From Marsupella aquatica (lineage: Eukaryota; Marchantiophyta): a stretch of 64,000 nt of DNA. Below, one piece after another: positions 37,342-49,155 of this stretch (position 1 is its first letter; every line of letters starts with the position of its first letter). Location of the stretch: assembly GCA_973895155.1 (NCBI GenBank), contig OZ316894.1, positions 3,162,001 through 3,226,000 on the forward strand, read 5' to 3'. The notes under the pieces were generated by a model. The model saw only the letters and a program-made list of their open reading frames with translations. It had not been told where the DNA came from and searched no databases. The translations under genes and the position numbers were made by a program.

Positions 37342-40287
37342 GTGCCAATGGGGACTCCAATGGTAGCCATCATGAAGCAGAGCTGTATTCTTTTTCTTGT
37401 GTGTCTCCTAGTTGATCCTTTGGTTGCTGCCGTCACTGACCCTGTCGAAGTATCAGCACTCCTTGCCTTTAAGGCGAGTTTGAAGGACCCAGATGGTAAC
37501 TTGGGGAGCTGGGGAACGTCAGGTACCGACCCCTGTGCGCTTCCATGGCAGGGAATTTTTTGTGTGCAGACGGACTATCCCGCCTCCCTTGCTGGCAGCA
37601 CGTACGCACACGTGACGGAGCTGCGACTCCTTAACCTCAATTTGGGTGGTCAGCTGGTCCCTGAACTGGGAAACTTTACAGCATTGAAGTACCTGGATGT
37701 TATGTGGAATAGTATGACGGGATCCGTCCCAGCCACTATTGGAAGTTTGAGCAATTTGGCTCTCCTCTTGCTCAATGGTAATCAGTTCACAGGGTCTCTT
37801 CCTGAAGATCTCGGGAAGCTGACGAATATGCAAAGAATTCAAGTTGATCAAAACAGGTTTAGTGGGCAACTTCCGAGGAGCTTCAACCGGCTGACTAGCA
37901 TTCGACATTTCCATATGAACAACAATTCTTTCAGTGGCACTCTCCCTACAGGCCTTGGCAGTCTACCAAAATTGGTGCATGTCTTACTGGACAACAACAA
38001 TCTTACTGGGACATTGCCAAATGATTTGGCGAACGCTCCAAACCTTCTTATCATTCAGCTGGATAACAACCAGTTTGACAGTTCTGCTACTATCCCACCC
38101 AATTATGCACTGATTCCCACGCTTCTGAAGCTGAGTCTGAGAAATTGCAGCTTGCAGGGTATTATTCCAAATTTCACCACTGCACGAAATTTGAGTGTCT
38201 TGGACTTGAGTTCCAATCACTTCAACGGGTCAATACCGAGTGCACCGTATCCGGTCAGCATGACAGCGATTGACGTCTCATACAATCAGCTAAGTGGTCC
38301 TGTGCCTGACAGTTTGGGGAACCTACAACAGCTGCAGTTCCTGGATGTGAGGAACAATAAACTTCAGGGTGATATTCCAGCCAATTTGGGAACAGGGGCT
38401 TCCTTTAATAGCAGCGGTCCAATTATACTGGACTTCCAGAGCAATTCACTCCAGCTTGCCAATAACTCGAACCTGGCAGCACTTCAAAGTCGTGGTAATG
38501 TGCAAGTGTGGTTGGCCGGAAACCCTTCTGCTTGCAGCGGTCCCAACCCTGCGGCGTCCAACCCACTGTGCAATCCGACCGATGTAGGAGCGTTCCTTGG
38601 GGGTAATAATGGACAGGGTGCTCCAGCGAATAGCCAATGTTCTCCGTGTAATTCCCCTTATGTCCTGGTCCCCTCGACTGACGCCAATCAGTGTAGATGT
38701 GCTGAGCCCATCACTGTGAGGTATCGACTCAAGAGTCCAGGCTTTCTTGTGTTCGATCTTTACGAGGAGGCGTTTCGGATTTACATGGCTTCGGGGCTGA
38801 ACCTTACCGAAGCTCAGGTGCAGATTGGAGACTATCAGTACGAGTCGGGTCCTAGGATTGCGATCACCGTTTTGTTGTTTCCAACTGGTCCGACTTTTGA
38901 TGACCTGTCAATCAATACTCTTTACAACGATTTTGCCAACTGGCGGATTCCTGATAGCTCTGTTTTCGGACCTTACGAGCTCATTCAGTTCATACCCCCG
39001 GGTGGTAACAATTCGGGAGGCGGCAGAGCTAGTGGATTGTCTGGGGGAGCAATAGGTGGCATCATTGCTGGAAGCGTCCTGTTTACAGGAGTCTTGGCAG
39101 CATTTTTGATGTTCTGGTGCTTGCGAAGGCGCGGTTGGGATCCGAAAGCTGCTGGACAGCGGGTATTGAGGAAAACTGGGTTACGGAGTACGATCAAAGT
39201 AGCTGGTGTGAGGACCTTTACCTTTGAGGAGATGGTCAAAGCAACAGACAACTTCAACGAGAAGAAGGTCCTGGGGGAAGGAGGGTATGGAAAGGTGTAC
39301 TTTGGTACTCTGGAAGATGGTCAAAAGGTGGCTGTGAAGCGTGCCGAGGAGGGATCACTTCAAGGTGCCACTGAGTTTGAGACTGAGATACAGCTGTTGT
39401 CTCGTGTCCACCACCGTAATCTGGTCTCTCTTGTGGGTTATTGTAACGATGAGGGGGAGCATTTTCAAGGCGAGCAGATGCTGGTGTATGAGTTTATTTC
39501 GAATGGCACTTTGAGAGATCATTTGAGGACCACAAAATTGTCTTTAGACGTGGTAACACGTCTCCGAATTGCGCTTGGATCAGCCAGGGGTATACATTAC
39601 CTTCACACCCAGGCAGACCCACCAATATTTCACCGTGACATAAAAACCACCAACATATTACTCGACGAAAAGTACAATGCGAAGGTAGCAGACTTCGGGC
39701 TTTCGAAACTTGCTCCAACTGATGTTGACTTTGAAGGAGCGAATGCTGGTCATGTCTCCACCATGGTCAAGGGTACTCCGGGATACCTTGATCCCGAGTA
39801 CTTTTTGACTCACAAGTTGACGGACAAAAGTGATGTCTACAGCTATGGTGTGGTGTTGCTGGAGCTCATAACTGGAATGCCTCCTATATCTCAGGGCAAG
39901 AACATCATCAGGGAGGTGAATACAGCCTACAGCGGAGGACAGCTGACCCAAATTGTTGATCCCAAAATGGGTTCCTACCCCATTGAGACATTGGAGCCTT
40001 TATGTAGATTAGCATTGGCTTGCTGCCACAGCGACACAGATTCTCGCCCCAGCATGGCAGAAGTATTGCATGAGTTAGAAGAGATTTGGAAGGAGACACC
40101 GTGGTCTGATGTGGGTTCTCACAGCTATATCGGAGATTTAGGAGACCATCCCGACTTCGGTTCTCAAACAGCTAGAGGGTTTTCTCGGGGTTTCTCTTCC
40201 AGTATGAACTATACTGATACCTCAATGTCACAGAATAGTACGTCAGATCTAATAAGCCACACAAATATCAATGTCCTCCCAAGGTAG
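37342..40287 (+). CDS. LRR receptor-like serine/threonine kinase, LRR-VIII-1 type (At1g06840-like), 981 aa, single exon
   Basis: This is a plasma-membrane receptor kinase. The signal peptide reads best from Met11 ('MKQSCILFLVCLLVDPLV'), so translation may start there. An LRR N-terminal cap at about 33-75 ('EVSALLAFKASLKDP', 'WQGIFC') is followed by about nine LRRs to about residue 350. Then comes a membrane-proximal region with CSPC and CRC, and 'YRLKSPGFLVFDLYEEAF' as in the Arabidopsis subfamily. The membrane helix is at about 569-592. The kinase has LGEGGYGKVY from about 642, Lys666 in VAVKRAE, HRDIKTTNILLD with Asp766, DFG at 784-786, and GTPGYLDPEYF. It is therefore an active-looking RD kinase. 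The C-terminus ends 'LPR', like its relatives. Arabidopsis members have many introns; here there is none. The ligand cannot be told from the sequence. Confidence 0.97.
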   Translation: MPMGTPMVAIMKQSCILFLVCLLVDPLVAAVTDPVEVSALLAFKASLKDPDGNLGSWGTSGTDPCALPWQGIFCVQTDYPASLAGSTYAHVTELRLLNLNLGGQLVPELGNFTALKYLDVMWNSMTGSVPATIGSLSNLALLLLNGNQFTGSLPEDLGKLTNMQRIQVDQNRFSGQLPRSFNRLTSIRHFHMNNNSFSGTLPTGLGSLPKLVHVLLDNNNLTGTLPNDLANAPNLLIIQLDNNQFDSSATIPPNYALIPTLLKLSLRNCSLQGIIPNFTTARNLSVLDLSSNHFNGSIPSAPYPVSMTAIDVSYNQLSGPVPDSLGNLQQLQFLDVRNNKLQGDIPANLGTGASFNSSGPIILDFQSNSLQLANNSNLAALQSRGNVQVWLAGNPSACSGPNPAASNPLCNPTDVGAFLGGNNGQGAPANSQCSPCNSPYVLVPSTDANQCRCAEPITVRYRLKSPGFLVFDLYEEAFRIYMASGLNLTEAQVQIGDYQYESGPRIAITVLLFPTGPTFDDLSINTLYNDFANWRIPDSSVFGPYELIQFIPPGGNNSGGGRASGLSGGAIGGIIAGSVLFTGVLAAFLMFWCLRRRGWDPKAAGQRVLRKTGLRSTIKVAGVRTFTFEEMVKATDNFNEKKVLGEGGYGKVYFGTLEDGQKVAVKRAEEGSLQGATEFETEIQLLSRVHHRNLVSLVGYCNDEGEHFQGEQMLVYEFISNGTLRDHLRTTKLSLDVVTRLRIALGSARGIHYLHTQADPPIFHRDIKTTNILLDEKYNAKVADFGLSKLAPTDVDFEGANAGHVSTMVKGTPGYLDPEYFLTHKLTDKSDVYSYGVVLLELITGMPPISQGKNIIREVNTAYSGGQLTQIVDPKMGSYPIETLEPLCRLALACCHSDTDSRPSMAEVLHELEEIWKETPWSDVGSHSYIGDLGDHPDFGSQTARGFSRGFSSSMNYTDTSMSQNSTSDLISHTNINVLPR

Positions 40288-40591
40288 CATGTTCCTCTTA
40301 TCTTAGTGGCTTCTATAACTAATGTTGAATGGTTCCTTCGTTGGAAGAGATGTGACGAGCTTCGTCCTTGTTATTGATCAACAGTTCTAGCTGGTGGACC
40401 CTTTGAAGCTTTTGACCAGGTGCTGCAACTAAAGTGATTCCATTCTCAAATGATTACGCGGTGCGATATTGCCTGGAGAGGAAATTTTTACGGCAGTCCC
40501 TCAAATGCTGCAAGGTTGGATTGAATTAGTATACCGAGGAAGATCTTAGTCTAAGGGTAAGATCCCCGTCACCCATGAACTGAGGCTACGG

Positions 40592-40897
40592 TTGGTGGCG
40601 TTGAGTGCTCCACTCAGCGAAAAGGATCGTCCTGCGAAATATGACGAGCCCCTTGACTACTTCGTGAAGCCCTCACGTACACGAGGGTTCACCAGTTATG
40701 TGTTTACATTCCTAGTTTCATTTTTTGCTGCCTTTTCCATGCTACAGGCTTTCAGGAGATGGACAGTTGTCTCTTGTCGCACAAATGTCTTGAAGTTTGT
40801 TATTGATGCCGTGCTCACCAATGTTTTAGGCACATTACTTTTACTTAGGCTGTTTCGGATGGCACAGAGGGGGCCAGTCAGGGTCATACATCCTTGA
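40592..40897 (+). CDS. Small ORF, 101 codons, two hydrophobic segments; may not be a gene
   Basis: It lies 300 bases after the receptor kinase, where that gene's 3' UTR would be. The translation has two hydrophobic stretches ('YVFTFLVSFFAAFSMLQ' and 'VLTNVLGTLLLLRLF'). I recognise no family and see no splice partners. It is listed only because a two-helix membrane peptide is conceivable; chance is at least as likely. Confidence 0.12.
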   Translation: MVALSAPLSEKDRPAKYDEPLDYFVKPSRTRGFTSYVFTFLVSFFAAFSMLQAFRRWTVVSCRTNVLKFVIDAVLTNVLGTLLLLRLFRMAQRGPVRVIHP

Positions 40898-43800
40898 AGC
40901 TGTATACGAGTAAAACAGGAAGGTTTCATCAGCTAGAAGAGCAATAGCGTATGTATAATGTCACATTGGTTGTTCCTGCTTATAAGTCCTCGAGTGCGTG
41001 TCACTGCAATTGGAGGCTGAATTGTTGGAGAATCCATGTTCGAGAGGACGTACCACGAATACTCACTTTGAGAGGAATTAAACGACCTTTCTCCGAATTT
41101 TCAATTAGACGGTAATGTAACGTGTTCAAAGACGTGTCATCCATCCGGGCATTGGCAATGGACTGGTGCGCCGAATCCCACTGTTGTTGTGGAATGTGAA
41201 TTTATGCTGACTGTGGAACAATAGATTGTACAAAGAAGGTTCTCCTGATAGCCATTATTTCGTGAGGTAGACGAAATCAGTCTCGAAGCACATTCCCGTT
41301 TATAAACGAATACTTCTACTAACAAGGGATCAGTTACAGTAGTCTCGTCTACATGATTGAATGTCGACCAAGTCCTCGTTTGACCCAGTTCTAACCAGAT
41401 GGTCTTCCCCTAATTGAAATTTCTCAGAACAGGATTCATTTTGGACGAAGCTACAACACCTGTTCTCCATCTAGAGGCAGGAAAACGTAGTAGACATTAT
41501 CAGCCACCAAAGACGAAAAGCAAACAGCCACATGTAGAGATAAGTGATGCATAGAATGATGTTTACAGAGGTTGGAATATACCCTGGAAGAGAAAACCTC
41601 GACTATTGGTGACTCCAGTAGTCAGTGTCCTAGTCTTCCGGTCAACGTTTTTCCTTGTGCAATTGGTTGGCTTTAAAGGGCTGCCCAGGCGTCTCTCGTC
41701 GCACCCTTTGCGGCTCTCCTAGGGGGAGCTCTCAACATACGACATAGATTTGAACTTTTGGAAAGCTACTGTATTAATTCATGGTCCAGAATGCAAAAGA
41801 GTATGATGCTTCGTGAGAGTTTCTGGAAGTCAGGCTGTGGCTAAATTCTATTAGCTCACGGCATCGCGCATATGGGAGAGTTTTATCTACTGTACTCTCC
41901 TAATTGTTGCACTGTGGGTCGAAAACAAATTGCTCATGTCCGCCATTGTCTATATCGGTTAAATACGTTGGACAGAGTAGCTCCCTTGGATGGTGCAAGA
42001 GAAATAGGGGAAATTCAAAACGGTTTCTCTCCCCTCACTCTCCATTTGATCAGTTATAAAGTCTTGTAGAGAGGAATCTTGATAAAGATGCAATAATGCA
42101 GGTCAAATATACTTGCATTACTTTTGAAGGGGTGAAGTGGCTATTGTTCGCTGAGGAAAATGGATGATGTACATGATCCTGTTTCTTTGTTTTAACAAAG
42201 TCGTCTCTTTTGGACGGTCGACTTATTCTAAGTCAGTAAGGGGCTGAAAGCACGGCCAACTCTAGTTAAGGCTGTAGCTCAAAGCTATCCGAATCTCTTT
42301 GGAAAGTTTTTGAAATGTCCGGTTTCAGCTTTCAATTTCGAGTTGATGATTAGGATTTCTTGGGTTCGTGACAAAACGTGATTGCCCGATCAACTCAAAT
42401 CTTTTCCGTAATGGCTTTTTATCTTCGACTTCATCCTTTCATGCTCAAGAGATGATTTCTCGAAAAAGGCCATTCTGGACAATTTCTCCAACCTAGGGGG
42501 AAATCAGCCCTTTTCTGTATGGAAAAAGGCTGTTTTACAGAAAACAAGTCGCAGACAATAGATAAGAATGAATTTCCCCCTTCCTGGACAGCAACATGAG
42601 AACTTTGCCAAAGTTCTCCTTTCAAAGGTCCATGCCAATTGGGGTGTTGCTCGCAAACATTTGTGACGCGCGCAATTTGTTAGATACAATAGACAAATGC
42701 AGCGAGCTTCCACTTCACAGTCGCCACTATTGATTCGAAATGTCCCAAGCTTTCGAGTGGAGGTGGGACTGGCATTGGGCTCTCTAGCTCTATGTCCTCT
42801 TCGCAATTAGTGGCTCACCCCTATACTCACCTGGGCTGTTTTAGTGGGGTTGGGCTTCAATTAATGGTGCCCTTTTATTGGCCAGGGCGTCTACAGGTAC
42901 GAGACTAGGCTTTGAGCACGGGTTGCTTTCCTCCCACTCATTCGATTGAAAGGTGTTATCAAGGTGGTAGACCTGGTTTAAATCTTCCTCCAATACGGAA
43001 GGTTGATTCTGCTATTGGTGATAAAGGGAGCTATACGGGAAGTGCACAAAATCGAGAGAAGGAAATCAACAACGGAGCTCTCAGGCAAGGTTTATCCTAT
43101 AGTGGGAGAACTAGAGAAACGGTTTCTCACTCTGAGCCCCTTTGGAACTTATCAACACAGCAAGAGGGAACTTCTACTATCGGTATCCCTGTGTGCTTGT
43201 TTGATCCGGAAATTGCGATTAACCTTGCTATTTCGCAAGCGCACAAATTTGAGCCGGACTACATCTTGAGAAAGAAGGTTCGATTGGAGAAGAAGGATAA
43301 GGAGGTCTTAAGGGTGAATTGTGTTACACAAGCGGAAGAATTGGAGCAAGATAATTTGGAGCAGGCTCTGCTCAATAAATCTTTACCTGGTGCTCCCTCA
43401 GGGTTACAGTGTAGCGTTCAGAGGCGTAACGACTTGTTGCATCCTGCAGAAGAGGAAGATCAAATTGAACTAAAATTCAGAAGAGATCAAGAGGCTGCGG
43501 TCCGTGGGTGGCAAGTGGTGCAATTGGTATAACCCCCGCCGTAAGCATTCTCTCACGGTCTCTTCATCTAGAGTGGCAATAATTTGTGACTTATTTAGTG
43601 GGTTCTCTTGACGGACTGTGGCACGAGACGCATGCATAAGACAGAAAGTCGTAGCGACGACGTGAAACATACTCGAATAATTATGAATCACTTCTACTTC
43701 GTGCGTGGATGCATTTTCTTGGGGGGTTCTAGAACGGAAATGAGGAAGAACACTTAGTAGACTCCCCACCCCATTTAGTGACATACATTCATACTGTGTG

Positions 43801-45233
43801 GATGCAGTTTTAGCTGCACTAGACTCGAGTCGAGGTCCTCTTCAAAACTTGGGGGAGACGTAAGTTCTGTGAACGTTTTGAACCTTCTCATTCGCTTCTA
43901 GAGGTTCTGTGAAGTTCAGTCAATATATATGAAGCACACGCCCACGACAAACAAGATAACATTGGACAATAACATTACGAATTCGCCGCCTGATAGTGCC
44001 AGATAGTGCCAGACAAGGCAATAAGCTCGGGACAGGTAGATATCGGAGATGTTTCAGAGAGATCAATTGATAATCAGTTGCAACACACAATGGATGTCAA
44101 ACGAACTCCTCGCTCTCGGCCGGCAAGGGCAATGAAAGGAGCCATTGCACTCGATCAAGGAGAAGATGTAGATTGATCTCACTGGACGTTCGTTTTTCAA
44201 TCGGAAGGTGTCTGGCACAAAGTTTGTCAATAGCTAAGACACAAACGAGCACGAGATGTGAACAGGAGTGTAGAGCTAGCTTGTGGAGTTGATACAGAAA
44301 GAATGAAAAATTGACTCTCCATGAGACAACCCGATGCACTGCAGACCCGTTGAGAATTGAGGGCGGCGCGCATGGTGAAAATTGAATTCAAATTTTAGGA
44401 AACTCGCTACCCGCGGCACCCTCACATGAACTGTCATCGACAACAGCTAGAAAACGTCTAAGACTGTAAACCGCTCACTACGTAACACTTGTGTGTCTAG
44501 GAGCTCCAAATTGGATGATGAAAATTTTGTCGATTCGGATGAGCAGATTTAGAGAAGCGGACGGATTCTGACTGATAGCAACCAATTCATTGAAGCTGGC
44601 TGGGGCGGTTGCGACACCAGCAGTTTCATCAGAAGAACGCCAAGGTGCAGACAAGTGTTATTGTTGTTTACCACGATCTCTGGTCACATGACGTCTGAGA
44701 AGCAGTTGAAGATGGAACCAGTCATTTCTATCACCGCCGCGAAAGGTGAGGGAAAGCTCATTCAATTTTCGTTTTCTAAGGGAAGCGAAGGTGAGGCTCG
44801 TATTTCTCTGTTTGTGGTTGAAAATATTTCCTAGAGATGGAGATCGAGAATGATGGTTCCTTCGTTGTTGGTCCTCAGATTATTCTGGGTTAATTAATCA
44901 GTGACACATGAGACTAGAATCTAGTCTATGAGACAGGAACAGATATTTCTTTACCAGCTGTCGAGGGGCATGACTAGTTTGGAAATTATATGTGGATCAT
45001 AAGTGAGTTAAGCGAGATTGAATACCAAGTAAATCTCGGAAAATGATCAAATTTGCCTTGCCGACTGCATGTGCTAAATTGGTAATCGAGACCTTAGGGG
45101 AGATGATAGGTACGTATAAGTCTGGAAGAAACGGTGGGCATGTACATGATCTTAGAGTTTTCCTTGTGACAGTTGTGTACATTATTGTAGAATGGAAGGT
45201 GTTTGTCGAGGTGATCTCAGAAGTTCGGGGTTT
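40898..45233. other. Intergenic; one long unassigned ORF and the start of the GT23 duplication unit
   Basis: Apart from the frame at 42912-43532, listed separately, nothing coding is recognised. From about 44190 on the DNA is similar to the sequence upstream of the broken second GT23 copy, so the duplication unit starts here. Confidence 0.5.
42912..43532 (+). CDS. Hypothetical ORF, 206 codons, unrecognised
   Basis: This uninterrupted 206-codon frame is longer than other noise frames in the window. The product is hydrophilic, Gln/Glu/Lys/Arg-rich in its second half ('LRKKVRLEKKDKEV', 'EELEQDNLEQALL'), and could form a short helix or coiled coil. No signal peptide, membrane segment or known domain is visible. 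It could be a remnant of a gag-like region or a species-specific gene. I cannot decide, and the start codon choice is arbitrary. Confidence 0.25.
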   Translation: MSTGCFPPTHSIERCYQGGRPGLNLPPIRKVDSAIGDKGSYTGSAQNREKEINNGALRQGLSYSGRTRETVSHSEPLWNLSTQQEGTSTIGIPVCLFDPEIAINLAISQAHKFEPDYILRKKVRLEKKDKEVLRVNCVTQAEELEQDNLEQALLNKSLPGAPSGLQCSVQRRNDLLHPAEEEDQIELKFRRDQEAAVRGWQVVQLV

Positions 45234-48200
45234 ATGGAATTAATAATAAAGCGGTCTGGATCCGATACTGCAGGGACGCTACGGTCGCGTGTGAAAGACG
45301 CCATGTTACGACAGATCAAATCGCAAACCAGCTGGATCACTTTGATCGGCGCATGTCTCATCGTGTGCTTCGTTGCGGTTCACTCAAACTCGCGATCGGT
45401 GCCCTCACAGCTTCTCGATCGTGGTGAGTACGAGTGTATGACCCATTAGTGTAACTTACTCAGATGATGACCCATGCTTTCCCTGATTCGATCTCGTTAC
45501 ACTGAGAAGTTGCTACCTGTTGGTAGGATCGAGGCCCTGTCTGACTGCAAAGAATATCAAGTCCTTCGATGTGTGGGTTTCGGATTGAAAATCTCATACA
45601 TTCAACGAGGATTCCGACGACAGATGGGAAACGCATCAGACTAATGTTTAAAGAGCATTTCATCTGTGGGATCTCATGGATTCGTGTAAGCTTTGAACAA
45701 TGAGGCTTGTGATTAAACTTTCTCGTCAAATTTGACCTGTTTTCAACTTGCTCGATCAGCTGCCTTCTTGTTTTCTACTTTCCTTCCTGAGCTACCAGGG
45801 CTAGGGGAAGAGTCTGGAGAGCGTGTTGGACAAAAATGTATTTTTGTTTCATTGGATAAGAGAATGCGATTTGTTCCTGGTTCAAAATGAAATGCAACCA
45901 GCTAGCGAGGAAACCAATTTGGTCCCAAGGTGACAACCTGGTTAGAGTGTCTGATTTGAATACAACGAAGATTCTCATTCAAGCAGAATGTACACATGCT
46001 GACTGGGAGAGCGCTGTCCAGAGGAGCTTTACTCAAAGTCGAGCACGCAACATGTTGAGAAGCGGAAGGCGTGGATGACCAGGGCAGCTGAATGGGAGAT
46101 CCAGGATGGGGTTCGAAATGGGGAGGACGACAAAAACTGGGCTGGTCGACAGAAGATGTTCAAATTGCGGTCGGAAGCGTCGTTGTGGTGGGACGAGAGC
46201 GCGGAGGAGTACTTCATATCCAAGCTGGAGCAGACCCAGTTCCCAGCCAACTGCTCCGAGGCTCACGTGATTGTGCAACCTGAGTGGTCTTCAGGTTATT
46301 CATTCTGACTTACATTCCTTGCACTGTCAACCAGAATCATCTAATGTCCCGACTTTCAACCGTTCAGCCCCTTTCCCCCAGAACTGAAAGGGTATTTCAT
46401 ATCGCCAGTTTGTCGATCGTCTAAAACAGGTGTACATGAAATTAAATTGCTGCTGAGATCTGAGTCGCAGCCAAGTTGAACTGGGAACACTCATGAACTT
46501 CCGAGGTACTGATTTGGCACTTTGCACTTGGGCCGTTTTATCAAGATGGAATTGTTAGCATATTCAAGACATTCTTGAAGTTTAATCTTTACTCGAGCCG
46601 GCGAGAAAATTGTCTTCCATATGAGAAATCCGAAGCTCGCCTGCCGGCCACGCAGAAGTTCAGTACGCTGTTTTGAAGCTAACCGATGGATTGAGCTAAT
46701 TTAGTGCACATGAATTCATGCTGCAGGCCTTCTGTCAGCTCTGCATGTCTCCCTGTTCCCTCTATTTTTTGCGATGCTGAGGAGGCACACTTTCATACCT
46801 GTCTCGTACCCAGGGCAAAGGCTCCCTGCCTTTGATGGTTGCGGACCAACCGATACCGAACGAAACTTGCTGTGCTATTTCAATTTCACGAGCTGCAACC
46901 TCACGGATGACCCGAGGATGACGCAGATCCTGAGCCAGCCCATGAAAGACGCGAGGAAAGACGAAGAGAAGAGAACGACTTATGACGAGCTGCTTATGGT
47001 GCCAGACGATTTTTTCTCTCCAGGCGGAGTCACCGTAATCCGATCTTTCAAATGGAAGATGTGGGACAACGAGGTTTTGGTCGCCTCTAGCGCCCTCTCG
47101 TCGTTCTACGAGGCTTTCATTCATCAGAAGTTGACTGTTTGGGACGCCATGGGATACCACGGGAAGGTCGGTGTTGTGAGAAGCACAGCGAACCAGACTG
47201 CCAGCTCGTCGAGCGTAAACAAAAGTCTGGTGAGTTCCATCTATCTCAGTACCAAAACTTGGTACACTTGCTACTTTAGTGAATCAAGCCAAAATTCTCC
47301 ATGAGCTTGAAAGTTTCAATATGCCTCAATTGCAGCATATATAATTGCCGTACAGCAAGGCATGCACAAATCTCGACGGAGCTGAATCCACATTCATTCA
47401 CATAAACAATGTATTATAGTGGATATATCTGAACTGTACCAAAACATAAACCCAGTTAGTACCCAATCTGATCCAGGTGAACTGCAAAATAGACCACTGG
47501 ATAATTGCTTAATATCTTGAGTATCGTAGTATTAACGTTCCGGGTGGCTATTTTCGGTATCAACCGGTAGAACGCTGGTCACAGGAAGAAGATGAGAACC
47601 GTGTAGTCTTTCATTTGTCTATGATCGGTATCAGGGCACATTTCAAGGCTAATTATTTTCCCCGTCGGTAGGATCTCCAAAAACTCTGTAATAGTGAAAC
47701 GTTGGCCTGGAATCCACTCTGTCTAGTGCATGCCTGAGTGTGGACTTACTTGTGGCAGGAGTCGAGGCAACAGCGAGTTAATATGGTATTGCTATCTCTT
47801 ATGAGTTCATGGATGCTCAACCGAATGCCAAACAAAGTGACCGATATTGCTGACGAGATCATGTCCCGATATGCAGACAATTTGGGCCAGCCAATTTGGA
47901 AGGCGCCTGTCCTTGCCATTCATATTCGACGAACAGATAAAACAGTGAGAGCCTCAACTTAGGAATCCATGAAGCCTTTCAATCTGTTCCATATGTGCCG
48001 CGTCATACAAGCTTAGCTTGCTCTACAATGACATTGTTTGTCTGAATTAGAAAGACTGGGGACACCAGACCTGACCTTTCACAGGCTGACGTTGTTTGTG
48101 AGGGAAGATGGAGAATCCAACAAGAGACTTCTATTTTACAGCTTTTCCATACTGACGGCGTTTTAAGTGGCAGTTATTAAGGTTTGGTAAATTCAAGAAT

Positions 48201-49066
48201 GTAGTCCAGTCAGTTGTGCTGAAATCTAATCGGTAAATCCTCGTTTCTAGTAGCTCAATCATCTAAGTCTCCTCCTTGCTAGAATCAGAAATCCCTTTAA
48301 AGTAGCACTTGGCAGGCTGCCTTAGTAGGTTTTGTGTCTGCAATGTGCATAAGTCATGGCCCAAAGTAACAACACACATATTTACTTGTTCCCCAAAAGT
48401 CAGGAATTGACAATTCTTATCTATTCTCACCGTTGCGCACTTATGAACTTTTTGAAAGAACCTCTTGATAAGGTCGTCTTTGATGCGGCTTTGATGAGAC
48501 TGTTTCTGAAAAGGTCTGCATCCAGGTCCCCACCAAAATTAATTAGGCATAAATATCTCAATGTGTGGGACTTGCAGGGTGAGGATCCTTATTTCAAAGA
48601 GAATGAATCTTACCGGCCGGTTAAAGACTTTGTACAACATATGCAGCAGATGGAGAAGCACTATGGCTTCGAGTGGCCATCCATTTTCATCATCTCCGAT
48701 TCAGGCACAGCAAGGCAGGAGTTCACAACACTGCTAAATGGGAACCATTCAGAAGCTCCAGCTCCAACTCCTCAGCTCCAACAGGATGGGAAGCGATATA
48801 TCATGTACGACTGGATTTCTGATGAGCATTTGATAGAAAAGTACGGAGCCCACCAGCGTGTGCCCTCACATCTCAAGCATGACATGCAACTCCACTTCCT
48901 TGCCAGTCTTTACATCGTTCAGTGGATTGCTGATCATGCTTTTGTCACGTACAGCTCTAACGTTGGCAGATTCATTGGTGAGATAATGAGTGCCAAGCAC
49001 AAAATGGCTTTTGTTGGTACCGAGGGCCCGGTCGTAACGTCTCTTGATTGGGAATGGTTTTATTGA
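45234..49066 (+). CDS. FUT8-like alpha-1,6-fucosyltransferase family (GT23) protein, 5 exons, 546 aa
   Basis: A predicted Golgi type II membrane glycosyltransferase that would use GDP-fucose; the acceptor is unknown. Exons: 45234-45423, 46022-46294, 46727-47229, 47759-47944, 48578-49066. All junctions are GT-AG, phases agree, and the total is 1641 nt. Residues 34-50 form a signal anchor ('WITLIGACLIVCFVAVH'). Exon 2 has 'WWDESAEEYFISKL' and 'ANCSEAHVIV', the N-terminal part typical of FUT8-like proteins. Exon 4 ends with HIRRTDKT (377-384), the GDP-fucose-binding motif whose two arginines are essential in human FUT8. Exon 5 has 'YRPVKDFVQHM', 'IFIISD' and 'FVTYSSNVGRFIGEIM', matching the FUT8 end. 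The SH3 region of animal FUT8 is absent. A 28-nt insert at about 49053-49080 changes the last residues to EWFY compared with the second copy. Met1 may instead be the in-frame Met 24 codons on or 14 codons upstream. Confidence 0.87.
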
Positions 49067-49155
49067 TGCACTAGGTGCTGATTATCCAGTACTTCCTAGG
49101 GACTGAGTACGTTCAGATCCTTAGTCAGTGCAAGGATGAAGATCTACTGGGCAGC

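Noticed and set aside
37519-39951. Several minus-strand and off-frame open frames inside the receptor kinase
   Set aside because: They are shadows of the strongly conserved plus-strand kinase frame and show no domain of their own.
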